A stretch of DNA of 44,907 bases from Lactobacillaceae bacterium (GCA_031289615.1 JAITPD010000017.1:1-44907); one strand, 5' to 3'. Positions 16,518 through 26,407 are shown, numbered from the stretch's first letter. Made by a program: numbers and translations. Notes: generated by a model not told the origin, from the sequence alone.

Positions 16518-17447
16518 TTATTTAATTTTACGCGCCACATAAATCGGCCGCCGCTTAACTTCCAGATAAATATTAGAAATATAGCGTCCCACAATTCCCA
16601 GGCTCAGCAACTGGATTCCCGAAATGAACAGCATGATAACAATCATCGAGGTCCAGCCATTGATTGCCGCTGCCGGGTTGAGAAGCTGACGGATCACTAG
16701 CAACACCGCAAATACCAGTGAAAATACGAACGAAAGCATCCCCAGCAATGCCGAAATCAGCAAAGGTGTCTGTGAAAAATTAACAATTCCTTCAATCGAG
16801 TAACGAACTAGTTTCCAAAATGACCACGATGATTTTCCAGCAACGCGGTCGACATTTTCATACTCCAAATATTTCTGCTTGAAGCCAACCCAGACGAAGA
16901 TTCCCTTTGAAAAGCGGTTATACTCTTGCATCTGCACAATCGTATCCACCATTTGCCGGGTCATCACGCGATAATCACGAGCGCCCTCCACAATCTTTGT
17001 ATCAGAGATGCGATTAATCAGCTTATAAAATAGCTCTGCAAAAAACGTGCGAACCTTGGACTCGCCCTTCCGGTTAATGCGCCGGGTTCCAATTGCATCC
17101 CAATCACCAGACGCAACGCCAGCCAACATTTCCGGCAACAACTCTGGCGGATCCTGCAAATCAACATCCATTACAACGACATAATCACCGGTCGCCTGTT
17201 GTAAACCTGCATACAGCGCGGCTTCCTTGCCAAAATTTCGAGACAGCTCAACATAATGCACATGTTCATTTTTGGCTTGCAATGTTTCGATTGCCTGAAT
17301 TGTTCCATCAGTTGAACCGTCATCGATAAACCAATATTCTAATGCGTAATCTGCAATTTGAGCATGCACCTTTTCGAGCGCCTCAAAAAACAACGGCACT
17401 GTTTCTTGTTCATTTAAAACTGGCACAATAATCGATAGTTTTGGCAT
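16518..17447 (-). CDS. Membrane GT2 glycosyltransferase, GtrB/CsbB-like
   Basis: 309 residues: LSIIVPVLNE at the start, WFIDDGSTDGT near 44, DVDLQDPPEL near 95, then two membrane segments in the C-terminal third (about 227-290). This layout matches bactoprenol-phosphate glycosyltransferases of the GtrB/CsbB/YkoT type, which make undecaprenyl-phosphate-sugar for decorating teichoic acids or other glycans outside the cell. It has its own extended -10 promoter (17477-17485) and terminator, with no flippase or GtrC partner beside it. Confidence 0.88.
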   Translation of the reverse strand: MPKLSIIVPVLNEQETVPLFFEALEKVHAQIADYALEYWFIDDGSTDGTIQAIETLQAKNEHVHYVELSRNFGKEAALYAGLQQATGDYVVVMDVDLQDPPELLPEMLAGVASGDWDAIGTRRINRKGESKVRTFFAELFYKLINRISDTKIVEGARDYRVMTRQMVDTIVQMQEYNRFSKGIFVWVGFKQKYLEYENVDRVAGKSSWSFWKLVRYSIEGIVNFSQTPLLISALLGMLSFVFSLVFAVLLVIRQLLNPAAAINGWTSMIVIMLFISGIQLLSLGIVGRYISNIYLEVKRRPIYVARKIK

Positions 17448-17476
17448 GCGTTCTTCCTCGTTTTAATCTTTAATCA

Positions 17477-17485
17477 ATTATACCA
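17477..17485 (-). promoter_or_regulatory. Extended -10 promoter of the GtrB-like gene
   Basis: TGGTATAAT on the minus strand, 30 bp before the start codon; identical to the element at 4668. Confidence 0.6.
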
Positions 17486-17527
17486 TGTACATTTTTTGCG
17501 AATGCCCAGGATTAAGTTTTCGCATAG

Positions 17528-17943
17528 CGCTTGTTATGATATTCCGCTCAGGTCACTCAGCTTCGCTAAAGATTCTTTACGTTTCGGATTAGCCCTGCAC
17601 GATTCATGTCGAATGGCGAAATAATTCGCCAATTTCACGGCGCTAAAGCACGCGTGAAAAGGTTCGCCTAGATTCGGCAAGGGCTGGCCATCCGACGACA
17701 GAATCGCTATGCTGACCGCCCCTCATGCACAATATTTTATAAAACACCCTGTTAATTTTATTTAAAGCGTGTTGGTTTGAGATGATGATAGTAGGTGATC
17801 AAGCGAGGTAGCGGCACCAATTCGTCTAAATTTCGGTTCGCCGAAATTAAAAGTCGAATGGGACCGTGTCGCCACTTACTATCTTTATCGAAAATACAAC
17901 ACGCAAGTGAAAAATTAACAAGGTGTTTTACAACCAGCCACAC
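17528..17943 (+). repeat. Structured interspersed repeat, copy 4 (short module B)
   Basis: Module A (about 17551-17716) keeps both inner hairpins; the first reads GGCGAA/TTCGCC where other copies have GGCAAA/TTTGCC. Module B (about 17740-17931) is closed by TGTTAATTTT/AAAATTAACA. It lacks the ACAAAGGC/GCCTTTGT arm and its hairpin, going from GATAGTAGGTGATC straight to AAGCGAGGTAGCGGCACC. It fills the gap between the GtrB-like gene and the ArAE-type gene and stops 3 bp from the latter's stop codon. Confidence 0.88.
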
Positions 17944-17946
17944 AAG

Positions 17947-18459
17947 TTATTTACTAATTTCCTTTTCTACCTCAACCGCAATTTCTGCTGGCGTAGCAGG
18001 TTTTGTTCCAATATTCATCATGATCGCCACCGCAACCCCGATAAACGTATCGACCACCCGATCCAAAGCATAAAAGTAAGATTGATTTTCTGGCACCGTT
18101 AATGCAATCATCAGAAACGCCGCACTGGCTCCGACGACTCCATTATTATTTTTAATTGCATCATTTAGCATGATTAAAAGCATCAGCAAAATAGGAATCA
18201 CAATCACATTGACCACTGAGGTATTATGAAAAATATCACGAAATAAAATATATCCAACAGCAAACAAACCACCTAATGTGTTCGCCAAAATTCTTGATTT
18301 ACCAAAATGGACAGTCGTCTCAAAATCAGAGCGCAATGCAAAAACAGCCGCCAAGCTTGCAATCATCGGGTTACCACGGTGAAAAATCGCAAACCCTAAG
18401 ATCACGATGAATACACCAATCCCAGTCTTGATGGTTCGTTTACCAAATCTAAATTGCAT
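17947..18459 (-). CDS. ArAE-type (aromatic acid exporter family) membrane protein
   Basis: 170 residues with four to five membrane segments, starting KRTIKTGIGVFIVILGFAIF. It contains the pattern NPMIASLAAVFALRSDFETTVHFG and the closing DRVVDTFIGVAVAIMMN typical of the ArAE_1/DUF939 family. Length equals the membrane domain alone; the cytoplasmic C-terminal domain found in longer relatives is absent. The transport substrate is unknown. Extended -10 promoter at 18491-18499. Confidence 0.8.
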   Translation of the reverse strand: MQFRFGKRTIKTGIGVFIVILGFAIFHRGNPMIASLAAVFALRSDFETTVHFGKSRILANTLGGLFAVGYILFRDIFHNTSVVNVIVIPILLMLLIMLNDAIKNNNGVVGASAAFLMIALTVPENQSYFYALDRVVDTFIGVAVAIMMNIGTKPATPAEIAVEVEKEISK

Positions 18460-18490
18460 GTGCTCTACCTCATCTTTTAATCTTTAAACG

Positions 18491-18499
18491 ATTATACCA
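18491..18499 (-). promoter_or_regulatory. Extended -10 promoter of the ArAE-type gene
   Basis: TGGTATAAT on the minus strand, 32 bp before the start; third occurrence of this exact element in the window. Confidence 0.6.
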
Positions 18500-18513
18500 C
18501 GCGCAAATTTCTC

Positions 18514-18570
18514 TAAAATAATAAATCCCACCGTTACTCTACCAATTGCTTGCTAAAATAGTGGTGAGAT
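18514..18570 (-). terminator. Possible terminator of the BspA-type gene
   Basis: On the minus strand ATCTCACCAC and GGTGGGAT pair over a 28-base loop, followed by TTATTATTTT. It is weak because of the long loop. Confidence 0.35.
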
Positions 18571-18591
18571 ATTTTGAACTAATGGATATTT

Positions 18592-21237
18592 TTAAACTTC
18601 ATCTTCGTCATCCTTGCGACGGCGACGGAATAGCAAGAACCACCATCCGGCCAGAACTCCAGCGACGGCCAAGCTTCCAACTGCCAGAGGCCACCAAGCT
18701 GTCGGACTCGTCTGCGTATCTGCAGCTTCGACGTCCTTGTCAGCGGCTGAATCTGTTGAGTCCTTCACAACGTTGTCATCCTCAGTCGGTGCCGTGATCG
18801 TGTCGTCTGTTGTTGGTGTTACCGCTTGAACAGCCGGCGTTCCAGCAATCGGCGCAACGTTTGTCACAGCTGGAGCCAATCCAGGCTGAACCACTACCGC
18901 GTCTGGCCCAATAAATGGTGCCGGATCAGGCGTTGGAGTTGGAACAGGTACCGGTGTCGGTGGTGTTGGAACTGGCGGAACCGGTACTGGGGGAACCGGA
19001 ACATTCGCCGTGTACACAACATTGATCACATTTTCGGCATCTGATTCGTGACTATAAACTTGTCCGCCCACAACCTTGATCAAAGTCGTGTAACCAGCAA
19101 GATCAGGCGACGTGATTGCCTTTGTTGTTTGCTCTGGAGACCACGTGTCGCTCAAAGTTGCATGCGTTACGTTATCAATTGTCACATAATGCGTAAACGT
19201 TAATTCCTGCACATTGTCATGCACCAAAGTCTTTTGGTTAGAATCTACATAATGAATCGTCTGCTTAACTGTCTTTGTCGTCTCGTTTAGCGTTGTGCCG
19301 TGCTTGAGATAAACATTGACCGTCTTGTCTGAATCATAAACTCCATTTGGATAACCAGCATCGGCATTTACTAATTCGTAACCCTGGACCTTCAGCGCAT
19401 CCAACTTTTCATCAGTGACCGTGTAACCAGTATCAATATCACCTGCCAATGTTTCTGAATCAACTACCGCATCTTCAGCATCAGTATCTAGATAGTTAAC
19501 CGTGACAGTGTGCTGGATTAGATTACCTTGCCAAACATAGGTGTTGGTTTTATTCTCCCCAGTTGCATGAGTGTTGTTATATGTGCCAATGTCAGCAGCT
19601 GGCAACTCATCCCCTTCTGGATTATGTGCATCATCCCAATTACCAACTCGCCATGCTGTTGAGTCTACAGCATACTTAGAATCAAATATGGTTCCTGGAA
19701 TTGCATCCTGTAATCCAGTCTCACTGTTCAGTATAAGATTGTGTGCCATCCTTATCTTCCATAATGAACTATAACCAGTCTCGCACTTGAACATATCCGT
19801 CGTATTTGTCGTATTCTGCGCCCCAAAATTGTACAAATCTAATGTTTCCAAACTCACACAGTTACTAAACATTCGTTCCATAGTTGAAGATACGTGAGTG
19901 TTAAACTTGCTGACGTCTAATTGCTTTAGATTATAACAATCGAAGAACATCGCCTTAAAGTTGGTAACGATATTTGTACTAAAATTATCGCCAAAGTTAA
20001 TTGACTCCAAGGCCCAACAATTGTCAAACATACTTTCCATGTTTGTAACGTTATTAGTGTTAAAACTGCTCAAATCCAATGACTTCAACGCCCGACAACC
20101 CTCAAACAAATGCTCCATATTTGTAATATTATTTGTAGTAAAGTCGCTGCTAAACGTTATTTGCGTCGCGCGTTCAACCTGACAGAACATGCGCTCCATA
20201 CTTGTGACTTTGCTTGTGTCAAATGTACTTACGTCGAGGTCAAGCAGATTGTAGCATTCACAAAACATGCGATCCATATTTAAGACATTACTTGTATCGA
20301 AGCTGCTCAAACTTAATGCTTTTAGTTCCCAACAATCATTAAACATATACCGCATATCTGTAACTTGGTACGTATGAAAACGGCTAGTCAATGTTAGTGT
20401 CTCCAGTGCCTTACAGTTATTAAACATGTACCGCATATCTTTAACTTCACTCGTGGCAAAGTTCGTCAAGTCCAATGACAACAATGATAGACAGTTGTCG
20501 AACATATGCGCCATATTTGTTACTCTTATTGCTGTAAAGTACATGCCAAATGTTATCGACTGCAATGCCTTACAATCATTAAACATGGATCCCATATTCG
20601 TAACATTTTCAGTATTGAAACCGTTTAGATCCAATAACTGCAATGCAAAACATCCGTCAAACATATTTGCCATGTTTGTTACATTATATGTTGAAATCTC
20701 CTTATTAAACTCAATTGATTCGGCACGCTCAACATATTTGAACATTCCTTGCATATTTGTAACATTATGCGTGTTAAACGATTTCAAATCTAAGTTGGTC
20801 ACGTGATAACATTCGTAAAACATATTCTGCATGTTTGTAACGTTTTGCGTATCCAGATTTTGCAACCCATTTATGGCAGTTGCAAAATACAGTCCACTAA
20901 ACAAATACTGTGAATTTACAGGAGCTTTGACTCCTTCGCTAATGTTAACTGAGGTGATAGTTTGCGCTACAGCAGGGGCCAAATCAAGGACAGTCTTAGG
21001 GTTTTTAGTGACCTGTGCTAGTACTCCGTTTCCCTCTGGAGATGGGCTGATCGATAAGACATTATTAACTATCGCCCAATCACATCCTCCACTTGTCCCG
21101 CTATAATCCTCCGCATGCACAACCGTTTCCCAAGTCGTAACAATCGTCGTCGTTGCTGGTGCTACCAAACCAACAGCCAGCACACTCAAAAGTAATATTG
21201 CTTGCGTCATTCGCTTGCTGATCTTTTTAAATATCAT
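18592..21237 (-). CDS. BspA-repeat/MucBP surface protein without LPXTG
   Basis: 881 residues from the ATG at 21237; the ATG at 21252 is rejected because AGGAGA, 7 bp before 21237, is the RBS. The order is: signal peptide (1 to about 45, ending TVVHA); about 14 DUF285/BspA-type leucine-rich repeats with the VTNMxxMF core (about 90-500); two MucBP-like domains (VTVNYLDTDAEDAVVD and IHYVDSNQKTLVHDN); a proline-rich wall-spanning stretch (PVPPVPVPPVPTPP); an acidic linker; one membrane segment; and the tail RRRRKDDEDEV. Repeats alternate in capping between neighbours. The classic LPXTG sits where QTSPTAW is found, so sortase anchoring is doubtful. Likely an adhesin for mucus or host glycoprotein. 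Confidence 0.88.
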   Translation of the reverse strand: MIFKKISKRMTQAILLLSVLAVGLVAPATTTIVTTWETVVHAEDYSGTSGGCDWAIVNNVLSISPSPEGNGVLAQVTKNPKTVLDLAPAVAQTITSVNISEGVKAPVNSQYLFSGLYFATAINGLQNLDTQNVTNMQNMFYECYHVTNLDLKSFNTHNVTNMQGMFKYVERAESIEFNKEISTYNVTNMANMFDGCFALQLLDLNGFNTENVTNMGSMFNDCKALQSITFGMYFTAIRVTNMAHMFDNCLSLLSLDLTNFATSEVKDMRYMFNNCKALETLTLTSRFHTYQVTDMRYMFNDCWELKALSLSSFDTSNVLNMDRMFCECYNLLDLDVSTFDTSKVTSMERMFCQVERATQITFSSDFTTNNITNMEHLFEGCRALKSLDLSSFNTNNVTNMESMFDNCWALESINFGDNFSTNIVTNFKAMFFDCYNLKQLDVSKFNTHVSSTMERMFSNCVSLETLDLYNFGAQNTTNTTDMFKCETGYSSLWKIRMAHNLILNSETGLQDAIPGTIFDSKYAVDSTAWRVGNWDDAHNPEGDELPAADIGTYNNTHATGENKTNTYVWQGNLIQHTVTVNYLDTDAEDAVVDSETLAGDIDTGYTVTDEKLDALKVQGYELVNADAGYPNGVYDSDKTVNVYLKHGTTLNETTKTVKQTIHYVDSNQKTLVHDNVQELTFTHYVTIDNVTHATLSDTWSPEQTTKAITSPDLAGYTTLIKVVGGQVYSHESDAENVINVVYTANVPVPPVPVPPVPTPPTPVPVPTPTPDPAPFIGPDAVVVQPGLAPAVTNVAPIAGTPAVQAVTPTTDDTITAPTEDDNVVKDSTDSAADKDVEAADTQTSPTAWWPLAVGSLAVAGVLAGWWFLLFRRRRKDDEDEV

Positions 21238-21389
21238 CTGATTTCTCCTCATTTGTGTATTTGTAACTCAATTGTAATAAAACTATTAGAACAGCGCTCG
21301 CTTATAGTTTAATTAGTTTAATAAGATTGTGCCTCACGTGTGAATAAGTCCACAATTACGGACGAGAAAATGAACTTTCTTCTTCGAGC

Positions 21390-21440
21390 AAAAAAGATTG
21401 ACCCCAAATACAGCAATGTCTGCATTTAAGATCAACCTTT
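21390..21440 (-). terminator. Terminator of the DoxX gene
   Basis: On the minus strand AAAGGTTGATC pairs with GGTCAATCTTT across a 26-base partly paired loop, followed by TTTTTTG. Confidence 0.65.
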
Positions 21441-21444
21441 GTTA

Positions 21445-21945
21445 TTAACGTATTTTTTGTCGCACCCACGGAGATATGAAATAATCCAGTCCCCACTTGC
21501 CAGCGTTATAGCCTGCCGTTAAGATTACAAATGCGATGACGAGCTCTGTCGGATTTTTTGAGATCAGCCCAAAACCGAGGTAAGTCAGGTTTAAAGCAAT
21601 CGCTCCCAATGATGCAATTGTTGTTAGAGCCCCAAGAATCAGAAGCAAGCCAACGATTATTTCGCCCCAGAGCAAGACGTTTGCCCACAAACTCATGTCT
21701 GTCGCTGATTGTCCATTGCTTGTAGTCCACTTCACAAATGCATTGAACCATGGAAACGCGGCCCGATCTGAAAACGTCGATGTGACAGGTTGTGCTATTA
21801 ACATTTTGATGACCGAATCCAGGTGAAAGCCACCGCTCATCGTCAGCTTGTTCCAGCCGTCAATCAACCAAGTCGCTCCTAACAGCACACGGAGCACAGT
21901 TAAGAAATAACTCACAATTTTATTTTCGCGGATTAAATTCCACAT
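21445..21945 (-). CDS. DoxX-family membrane protein
   Basis: 166 residues from the ATG at 21945, where the family normally starts (VLRVLLGATWLIDGWNKL follows). A longer frame back to 22026 adds 27 basic residues and is unlikely. Four membrane segments are visible. DoxX proteins are small quinone- or redox-associated membrane proteins of poorly defined role. The gene follows prfB by about 90 bp and may be read with it. Confidence 0.8.
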   Translation of the reverse strand: MWNLIRENKIVSYFLTVLRVLLGATWLIDGWNKLTMSGGFHLDSVIKMLIAQPVTSTFSDRAAFPWFNAFVKWTTSNGQSATDMSLWANVLLWGEIIVGLLLILGALTTIASLGAIALNLTYLGFGLISKNPTELVIAFVILTAGYNAGKWGLDYFISPWVRQKIR

Positions 21946-22034
21946 ATTTTTTCTCGCTTTCGATTTGGATAGTTTAACTAAAATGAGGAACTTCGATGAT
22001 AAGCGATGCGAAACTGATCTATTCACGCATCATT

Positions 22035-23150
22035 TTATTCTGGATTCAACAATCCAAGCTTCCACTGCAAATACGCGTTGATAAAGCCATCAAGATTTCC
22101 ATCCATCACGCCCTGCGGATTACCACTTTCGAAATTTGTCCGGTGATCCTTGACCATGCGATACGGTTGGAAAACATACGAACGGATTTGTGAACCCCAA
22201 CCGTTTTCCAGATGCTCGCCAGAAATCTCAGCCCGCTCAGCTTCTTTCTTGTCCATTTCAAGCTGATACAACTTCGCCTTCAGCATTCCATAAGCTGTGT
22301 CCTTGTTTTGAAACTGTGAACGCTGTTGTTGAGAAGCGACGACAATTCCAGTTGGCAAGTGAGTCAAACGAACCGCTGATGAAGTCTTGTTGATGTGCTG
22401 CCCACCGGCTCCAGAAGCACGATAAACGTCCATCTTGACATCTGCGGGATTAATTTCAACTTCAATTGAGTTGTCCAGTTCTGGCATAACATCAATCGAG
22501 ACAAAGGAAGTGTGCCGACGACCAGCTGAATCAAATGGTGAAATTCGGACAAAGCGGTGCACGCCACGTTCTGACCGGAGATAACCATATGCGTTATGTC
22601 CAGAGATCATCAAAGTGGCCGAATCAATTCCAGCCACATCGCCGGGATGATAGTCCATGATTTCAACCTTGAACCCGTGCTTTTCAGCCCAACGTGTATA
22701 CATTCGTTGCAAATTTACACCCCAATCGGCAGACTCTGTTCCACCAGAACCAGGATGAATTTCCAAGATTGCGTTGCTGTTGTCATATGGTTCATTCAAC
22801 AACTGCTCAAGTCGGTATGACTCGAGATTATTTTGCAGTTTGTCCAATTCCGCTTCGAGCTCGGCTTCCATTTCTTCATCGGGCATCTCAGCTAAGAGTT
22901 CAATCGCCGTCTCAACTGATTCGACTCCATTTGTTAACACCAAATAGTTGTCGCGCCGTTGCTTTAGTTCGTTGTTGGCGTCAATGACTTTTTGCGCTGC
23001 AACATTATCATTCCAAAAATCTGGGTGCCCCATTTCGTCTTCGTTGGCTGCAATTTGATCTGTCAATGCGTCCAAGTCCAAGTTTTCTCCCAAATGAATG
23101 ACTTCTGCATTAATTTCAGCTAATTGATTGCGTGCGTCAGCTAATTCCAT
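22035..23150 (-). CDS. prfB: Peptide chain release factor 2 (no programmed frameshift)
   Basis: 371 residues in one uninterrupted frame. The stop-codon-reading SPF motif (RISPFDSAG) and the catalytic GGQ motif (GAGGQHINKTSSAV) are present, so it releases at UGA and UAA. RF2 genes of most bacteria carry an in-frame UGA near codon 25-26 that forces a +1 shift and gives self-control. Here codons 20-25 read LGENLD and the frame is continuous. GGGAG and CTTGGAC at that place look like relics of the SD-like stimulator and the CTTTGAC slip site. It is separated from secA by repeat copy 5. Confidence 0.96.
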   Translation of the reverse strand: MELADARNQLAEINAEVIHLGENLDLDALTDQIAANEDEMGHPDFWNDNVAAQKVIDANNELKQRRDNYLVLTNGVESVETAIELLAEMPDEEMEAELEAELDKLQNNLESYRLEQLLNEPYDNSNAILEIHPGSGGTESADWGVNLQRMYTRWAEKHGFKVEIMDYHPGDVAGIDSATLMISGHNAYGYLRSERGVHRFVRISPFDSAGRRHTSFVSIDVMPELDNSIEVEINPADVKMDVYRASGAGGQHINKTSSAVRLTHLPTGIVVASQQQRSQFQNKDTAYGMLKAKLYQLEMDKKEAERAEISGEHLENGWGSQIRSYVFQPYRMVKDHRTNFESGNPQGVMDGNLDGFINAYLQWKLGLLNPE

Positions 23151-23204
23151 TGTGCATTCCTCCTCTTTTAAATTTGTTGTAATAGTTATTGAATACTTGT
23201 AATC

Positions 23205-23707
23205 AAGTCATCAGCTCCGCTAAAGATTCTTTACGTTCGGATTTGCCCTGCACGATTCATGGCGAATGGCAAAATAATTTGCCAATTTCACGGCACTAAA
23301 GCGCGCGTGAAAAATTCCGCCTAGATTCGGCAAGGGCTAGCCATCCGACGACGGAATCGCTTCGCTGATCAGCACAAGCACATGGTCATTTCATTCAAAG
23401 CGTGGTTGATTGAGATGATGATAGTAGGTGATCATCGTGTTTACAAAGGCTGAGCTTCGGCTATAAGCCAATTTCCAGATTAACTACGTCGCTACACTTT
23501 GGTAGCAAACCTGAAAATTGAACTTATCCCGACAGCTCATAACGCCTTTGTACATACTCCTTAAAGCGAGGTAGCGGCACCAATTCGACTAAATTTCGGC
23601 TACCGAAATTAAAAGTCGAATGGGACCGTGTCGCCACTTACTATCATTATTGAAAAGCCACCACGCAAGTGAAAAATGACCCATGTGTTTATGATTTTTT
23701 ATCAGCA
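23205..23707 (+). repeat. Structured interspersed repeat, copy 5 (secA-prfB gap)
   Basis: About 500 bp. Module A (about 23209-23372) has CATCAGC/GCTGATC outer arms and both inner hairpins. Module B (about 23379-23690) is closed by CACATGGTCATTT/AAATGACCCATGTG, whose bases differ from those of copies 3 and 4 but still pair. It has full inner arms (ACAAAGGC/GCCTTTGT and an AATTTCGG/CCGAAATT hairpin). It lies in the 652-bp gap between secA and prfB, which usually are close neighbours in Firmicutes. No coding frame. Confidence 0.9.
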
Positions 23708-23761
23708 CAGTAATTCTTATCAAGAATGGTTCAATACCCTACAACAAACAAATCATTAACT

Positions 23762-23790
23762 ATAAAAGGAAAGCCACAAATGACTTCCCC
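23762..23790 (-). terminator. Probable terminator of secA
   Basis: On the minus strand GGGGAAGTC pairs imperfectly with GGCTTTCCT, followed by TTTATA, about 15 bp after the secA stop. Confidence 0.5.
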
Positions 23791-23802
23791 ATTGAATTTA
23801 AA

Positions 23803-26169
23803 TTAAACCGTTAAGTTCTGACGGATTTCTGACTTCATAAATAGACGCGTTGCTTCGTATTCAATTCCAGCAACCATCTCATCAAACATCCGGAACCCCT
23901 CGTTTTGATATTCAATCAAAGGATTCAATTGACCGTAACCGCGCAATTGAATGGCATCACGCAATTGGTTCATCGCTTCCATGTGATCCGTCCATTGCGC
24001 ATCAACCACACGCAAAATTACCACACGCGTGAATTGCAACAATTGGTCAGCATCATGCAATGAGTCAACCTTGTCAGCATAAACATCTTTGGCCAAATCG
24101 TACAAGTAAGCCTTGATCTCTTCAACAGACTTACCTTGCAAATCTTCAACCTTAACCTTGTTTTCTGGCACCAAAACTGCCCGAGCAAAGTCTGCAATTG
24201 ACTTCAGATCCCATTCGTCTTCCTTACCCAAAGCATGCACATCAACCACGCGGTCAATTGTGCGTTCAGCCATTGGCAACAAGGCATATTCTAATGAACC
24301 TTCTGCATCAATCACTTCATTACGATTGCGGTAGAACACTTCACGTTGTTGTGACATAACGTCGTCGTATTGCAAAACGTTTTTACGTGAATCGTAGTTG
24401 TTTCCTTCGACCCGCTTTTGAGCAGATTCAACAGAACGAGTGATCAAGCGGTTCCGAATCACGGCATCATCATCAGCCAAATTCAAACGTTCCATCATCG
24501 CCTTAATCTTTTCACCACCAAAACGAACCATCAAATCATCTTCCAATGACAAGAAGAATTGTGAATAACCACGATCTCCTTGACGACCGGCACGTCCACG
24601 CAATTGATTGTCAATTCGACGAGATTCGTGTCGTTCAGTTCCGATCACGGCAAGACCACCTAAGTCTGAAACGCCAGGGCCAAGCTTAATATCGGTTCCA
24701 CGTCCAGCCATGTTGGTCGCGATTGTAACTGCGCCACGTTGACCAGCGTTCGCCACAATTTCGGCTTCCTTCGCGTGGTTCTTGGCATTCAAAACGTTGT
24801 GCGGAATTCCAACTCGATCAAGCAATTGTGACAAAATTTCAGAAGTTTCAACAGCCACAGTACCAATTAGCAATGGTTGACCCTTGGCGTGCAATTGTTG
24901 CACAAGCTCGACAACAGCGCGGAACTTAGCCTTCAAAGTTGGATAGAGCAAGTCTGGCTCGTCAAGTCGGGCATTTGGACGGTTCGTTGGAATAGTTGTG
25001 ATTTCCATGTTATAAATCTCACGGAATTCTTCAGCTTCAGTCTTGGCCGTTCCAGTCATACCTGACAACTTCTTGTAGCGACGGAACAAGTTTTGGTACG
25101 TGATTGATGCCATCGCACGGTTGTCTTCTTGAATTTGCACTTGTTCTTTGGCTTCCAAAGCTTGGTGCAATCCGTCAGAGAAACGACGTCCTTCTTGGAT
25201 TCGACCAGAGAACGCGTCAACCAAGACAACTTCGCCTTCACGAACAACGTAATCCTTGTTGTTTTCCATCGTATAATTAGCGCGCAAAGCTTGATCAATG
25301 TGGTGAGTCAAAGCTGTGTTTCCTGAACCATACAAGTTCTCAAGATTGAAATACTTCTCTGCCTTGGAAATTCCTTCGTCTTGCAACAAAACTGCCTTGG
25401 CTTCCAAATCAACCGTAAAGTCAGTATCTTTCGTCAATGACTTCACAAAACGATCAGCACGAATATACAATTGTGTACTCTCTTGTGCTGGAGCTCCTGA
25501 AATAATCAACGGCGTACGCGCTTCGTCAATCAAGATTGAGTCAGTTTCGTCGACCAATGCGAAATTCAAAGGACGTTGAACACGATCTTCTTTACGCGCA
25601 ACCATGTTATCACGTAAATAATCGAACCCAATTTCTGAGTTGGTTGAATACGTAATGTCTGCATCGTAGGCTGCTCGCTTTTCATCAGATGACTTTTCTG
25701 ACAAATTAATTCCGACAGTCAATCCAAGCCATTCGTACAACTGACCCATTTCCATACCATCTCGTTGTGAAAGATATTCGTTAACCGTAACAACGTGCAC
25801 ACCTTTTTGAGGAAGCGCATTTAAATAAACCGCCATCGTGGCCGTCAAAGTCTTTCCTTCACCGGTCTTCATTTCGGCAATATTTCCACCATGTAAAACT
25901 GTTGAGCCCATGATTTGCACGCGGAATGGATACAAACCAAGAACACGCTTAGCACCTTCACGGACAACCGCAAAAGCTTCTGGCAAGATTTCGTCCAACG
26001 TCTTACCGTTTGCAATCAACTCACGGAAATAAGGAGTCTTTGCTTGGAGCTCTTCATCTGAAAGTGCCGCCATTTGATCTGCGTACACTTCAACACTATC
26101 TGCAACGTGACCAAGGCGACGCAAAGTTCCCTTGTCACTTTCAATTATTTTACGTAATGGATTTGCCAT
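23803..26169 (-). CDS. secA: Preprotein translocase ATPase SecA
   Basis: 788 residues. The motor of Sec-dependent export, pushing unfolded precursors through SecYEG with ATP. Visible are Walker [13 protein letters not shown], the DEAD-box-like [21 protein letters not shown] region, and the helicase segment [16 protein letters not shown] followed by [11 protein letters not shown]. It ends at [11 protein letters not shown] and lacks the C-terminal zinc-binding CxCxSG...CC tail, a lack shared with several lactic acid bacteria. Extended -10 promoter at 26240 and a leader hairpin at 26207. Confidence 0.98.
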   Translation of the reverse strand: MANPLRKIIESDKGTLRRLGHVADSVEVYADQMAALSDEELQAKTPYFRELIANGKTLDEILPEAFAVVREGAKRVLGLYPFRVQIMGSTVLHGGNIAEMKTGEGKTLTATMAVYLNALPQKGVHVVTVNEYLSQRDGMEMGQLYEWLGLTVGINLSEKSSDEKRAAYDADITYSTNSEIGFDYLRDNMVARKEDRVQRPLNFALVDETDSILIDEARTPLIISGAPAQESTQLYIRADRFVKSLTKDTDFTVDLEAKAVLLQDEGISKAEKYFNLENLYGSGNTALTHHIDQALRANYTMENNKDYVVREGEVVLVDAFSGRIQEGRRFSDGLHQALEAKEQVQIQEDNRAMASITYQNLFRRYKKLSGMTGTAKTEAEEFREIYNMEITTIPTNRPNARLDEPDLLYPTLKAKFRAVVELVQQLHAKGQPLLIGTVAVETSEILSQLLDRVGIPHNVLNAKNHAKEAEIVANAGQRGAVTIATNMAGRGTDIKLGPGVSDLGGLAVIGTERHESRRIDNQLRGRAGRQGDRGYSQFFLSLEDDLMVRFGGEKIKAMMERLNLADDDAVIRNRLITRSVESAQKRVEGNNYDSRKNVLQYDDVMSQQREVFYRNRNEVIDAEGSLEYALLPMAERTIDRVVDVHALGKEDEWDLKSIADFARAVLVPENKVKVEDLQGKSVEEIKAYLYDLAKDVYADKVDSLHDADQLLQFTRVVILRVVDAQWTDHMEAMNQLRDAIQLRGYGQLNPLIEYQNEGFRMFDEMVAGIEYEATRLFMKSEIRQNLTV

Positions 26170-26206
26170 GCTTTATTTTCACCCTTTATTTTCATTAAAA
26201 GTCTAA

Positions 26207-26226
26207 ATAGCCGTCACTCCGGCTAT
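26207..26226 (-). promoter_or_regulatory. Hairpin in the secA leader
   Basis: ATAGCCG and CGGCTAT form a perfect 7-bp stem with a 6-base loop, between the promoter and the secA RBS region. It could modulate translation or be a weak attenuator (the following bases are TTAGACTTTT). Confidence 0.4.
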
Positions 26227-26239
26227 ATTACTAACAACC

Positions 26240-26248
26240 ATTGTAACA
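26240..26248 (-). promoter_or_regulatory. secA promoter, extended -10
   Basis: TGTTACAAT on the minus strand, about 70 bp before the secA start; the -35 (TTTTAT) is poor. Confidence 0.5.
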
Positions 26249-26352
26249 TAGTAGAGCGCTTGATAAAACGAATTTTATATGAACAATTAGTAAGAATAGA
26301 TTAAGGTGTTTGTTTTGGCCAGAATGATCACAAAATAATGGCTTAATTTCAA

Positions 26353-26381
26353 ACAAAAAACTCTCGCTGGTTAGACGAGAG
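26353..26381 (-). terminator. Terminator of the DUF4143 ATPase gene
   Basis: On the minus strand CTCTCG pairs with CGAGAG over a 9-base loop, followed by TTTTTTG. Confidence 0.75.
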
Positions 26382-26407
26382 CCACTTTGTTTTTAAGGAG
26401 TAGGTGT

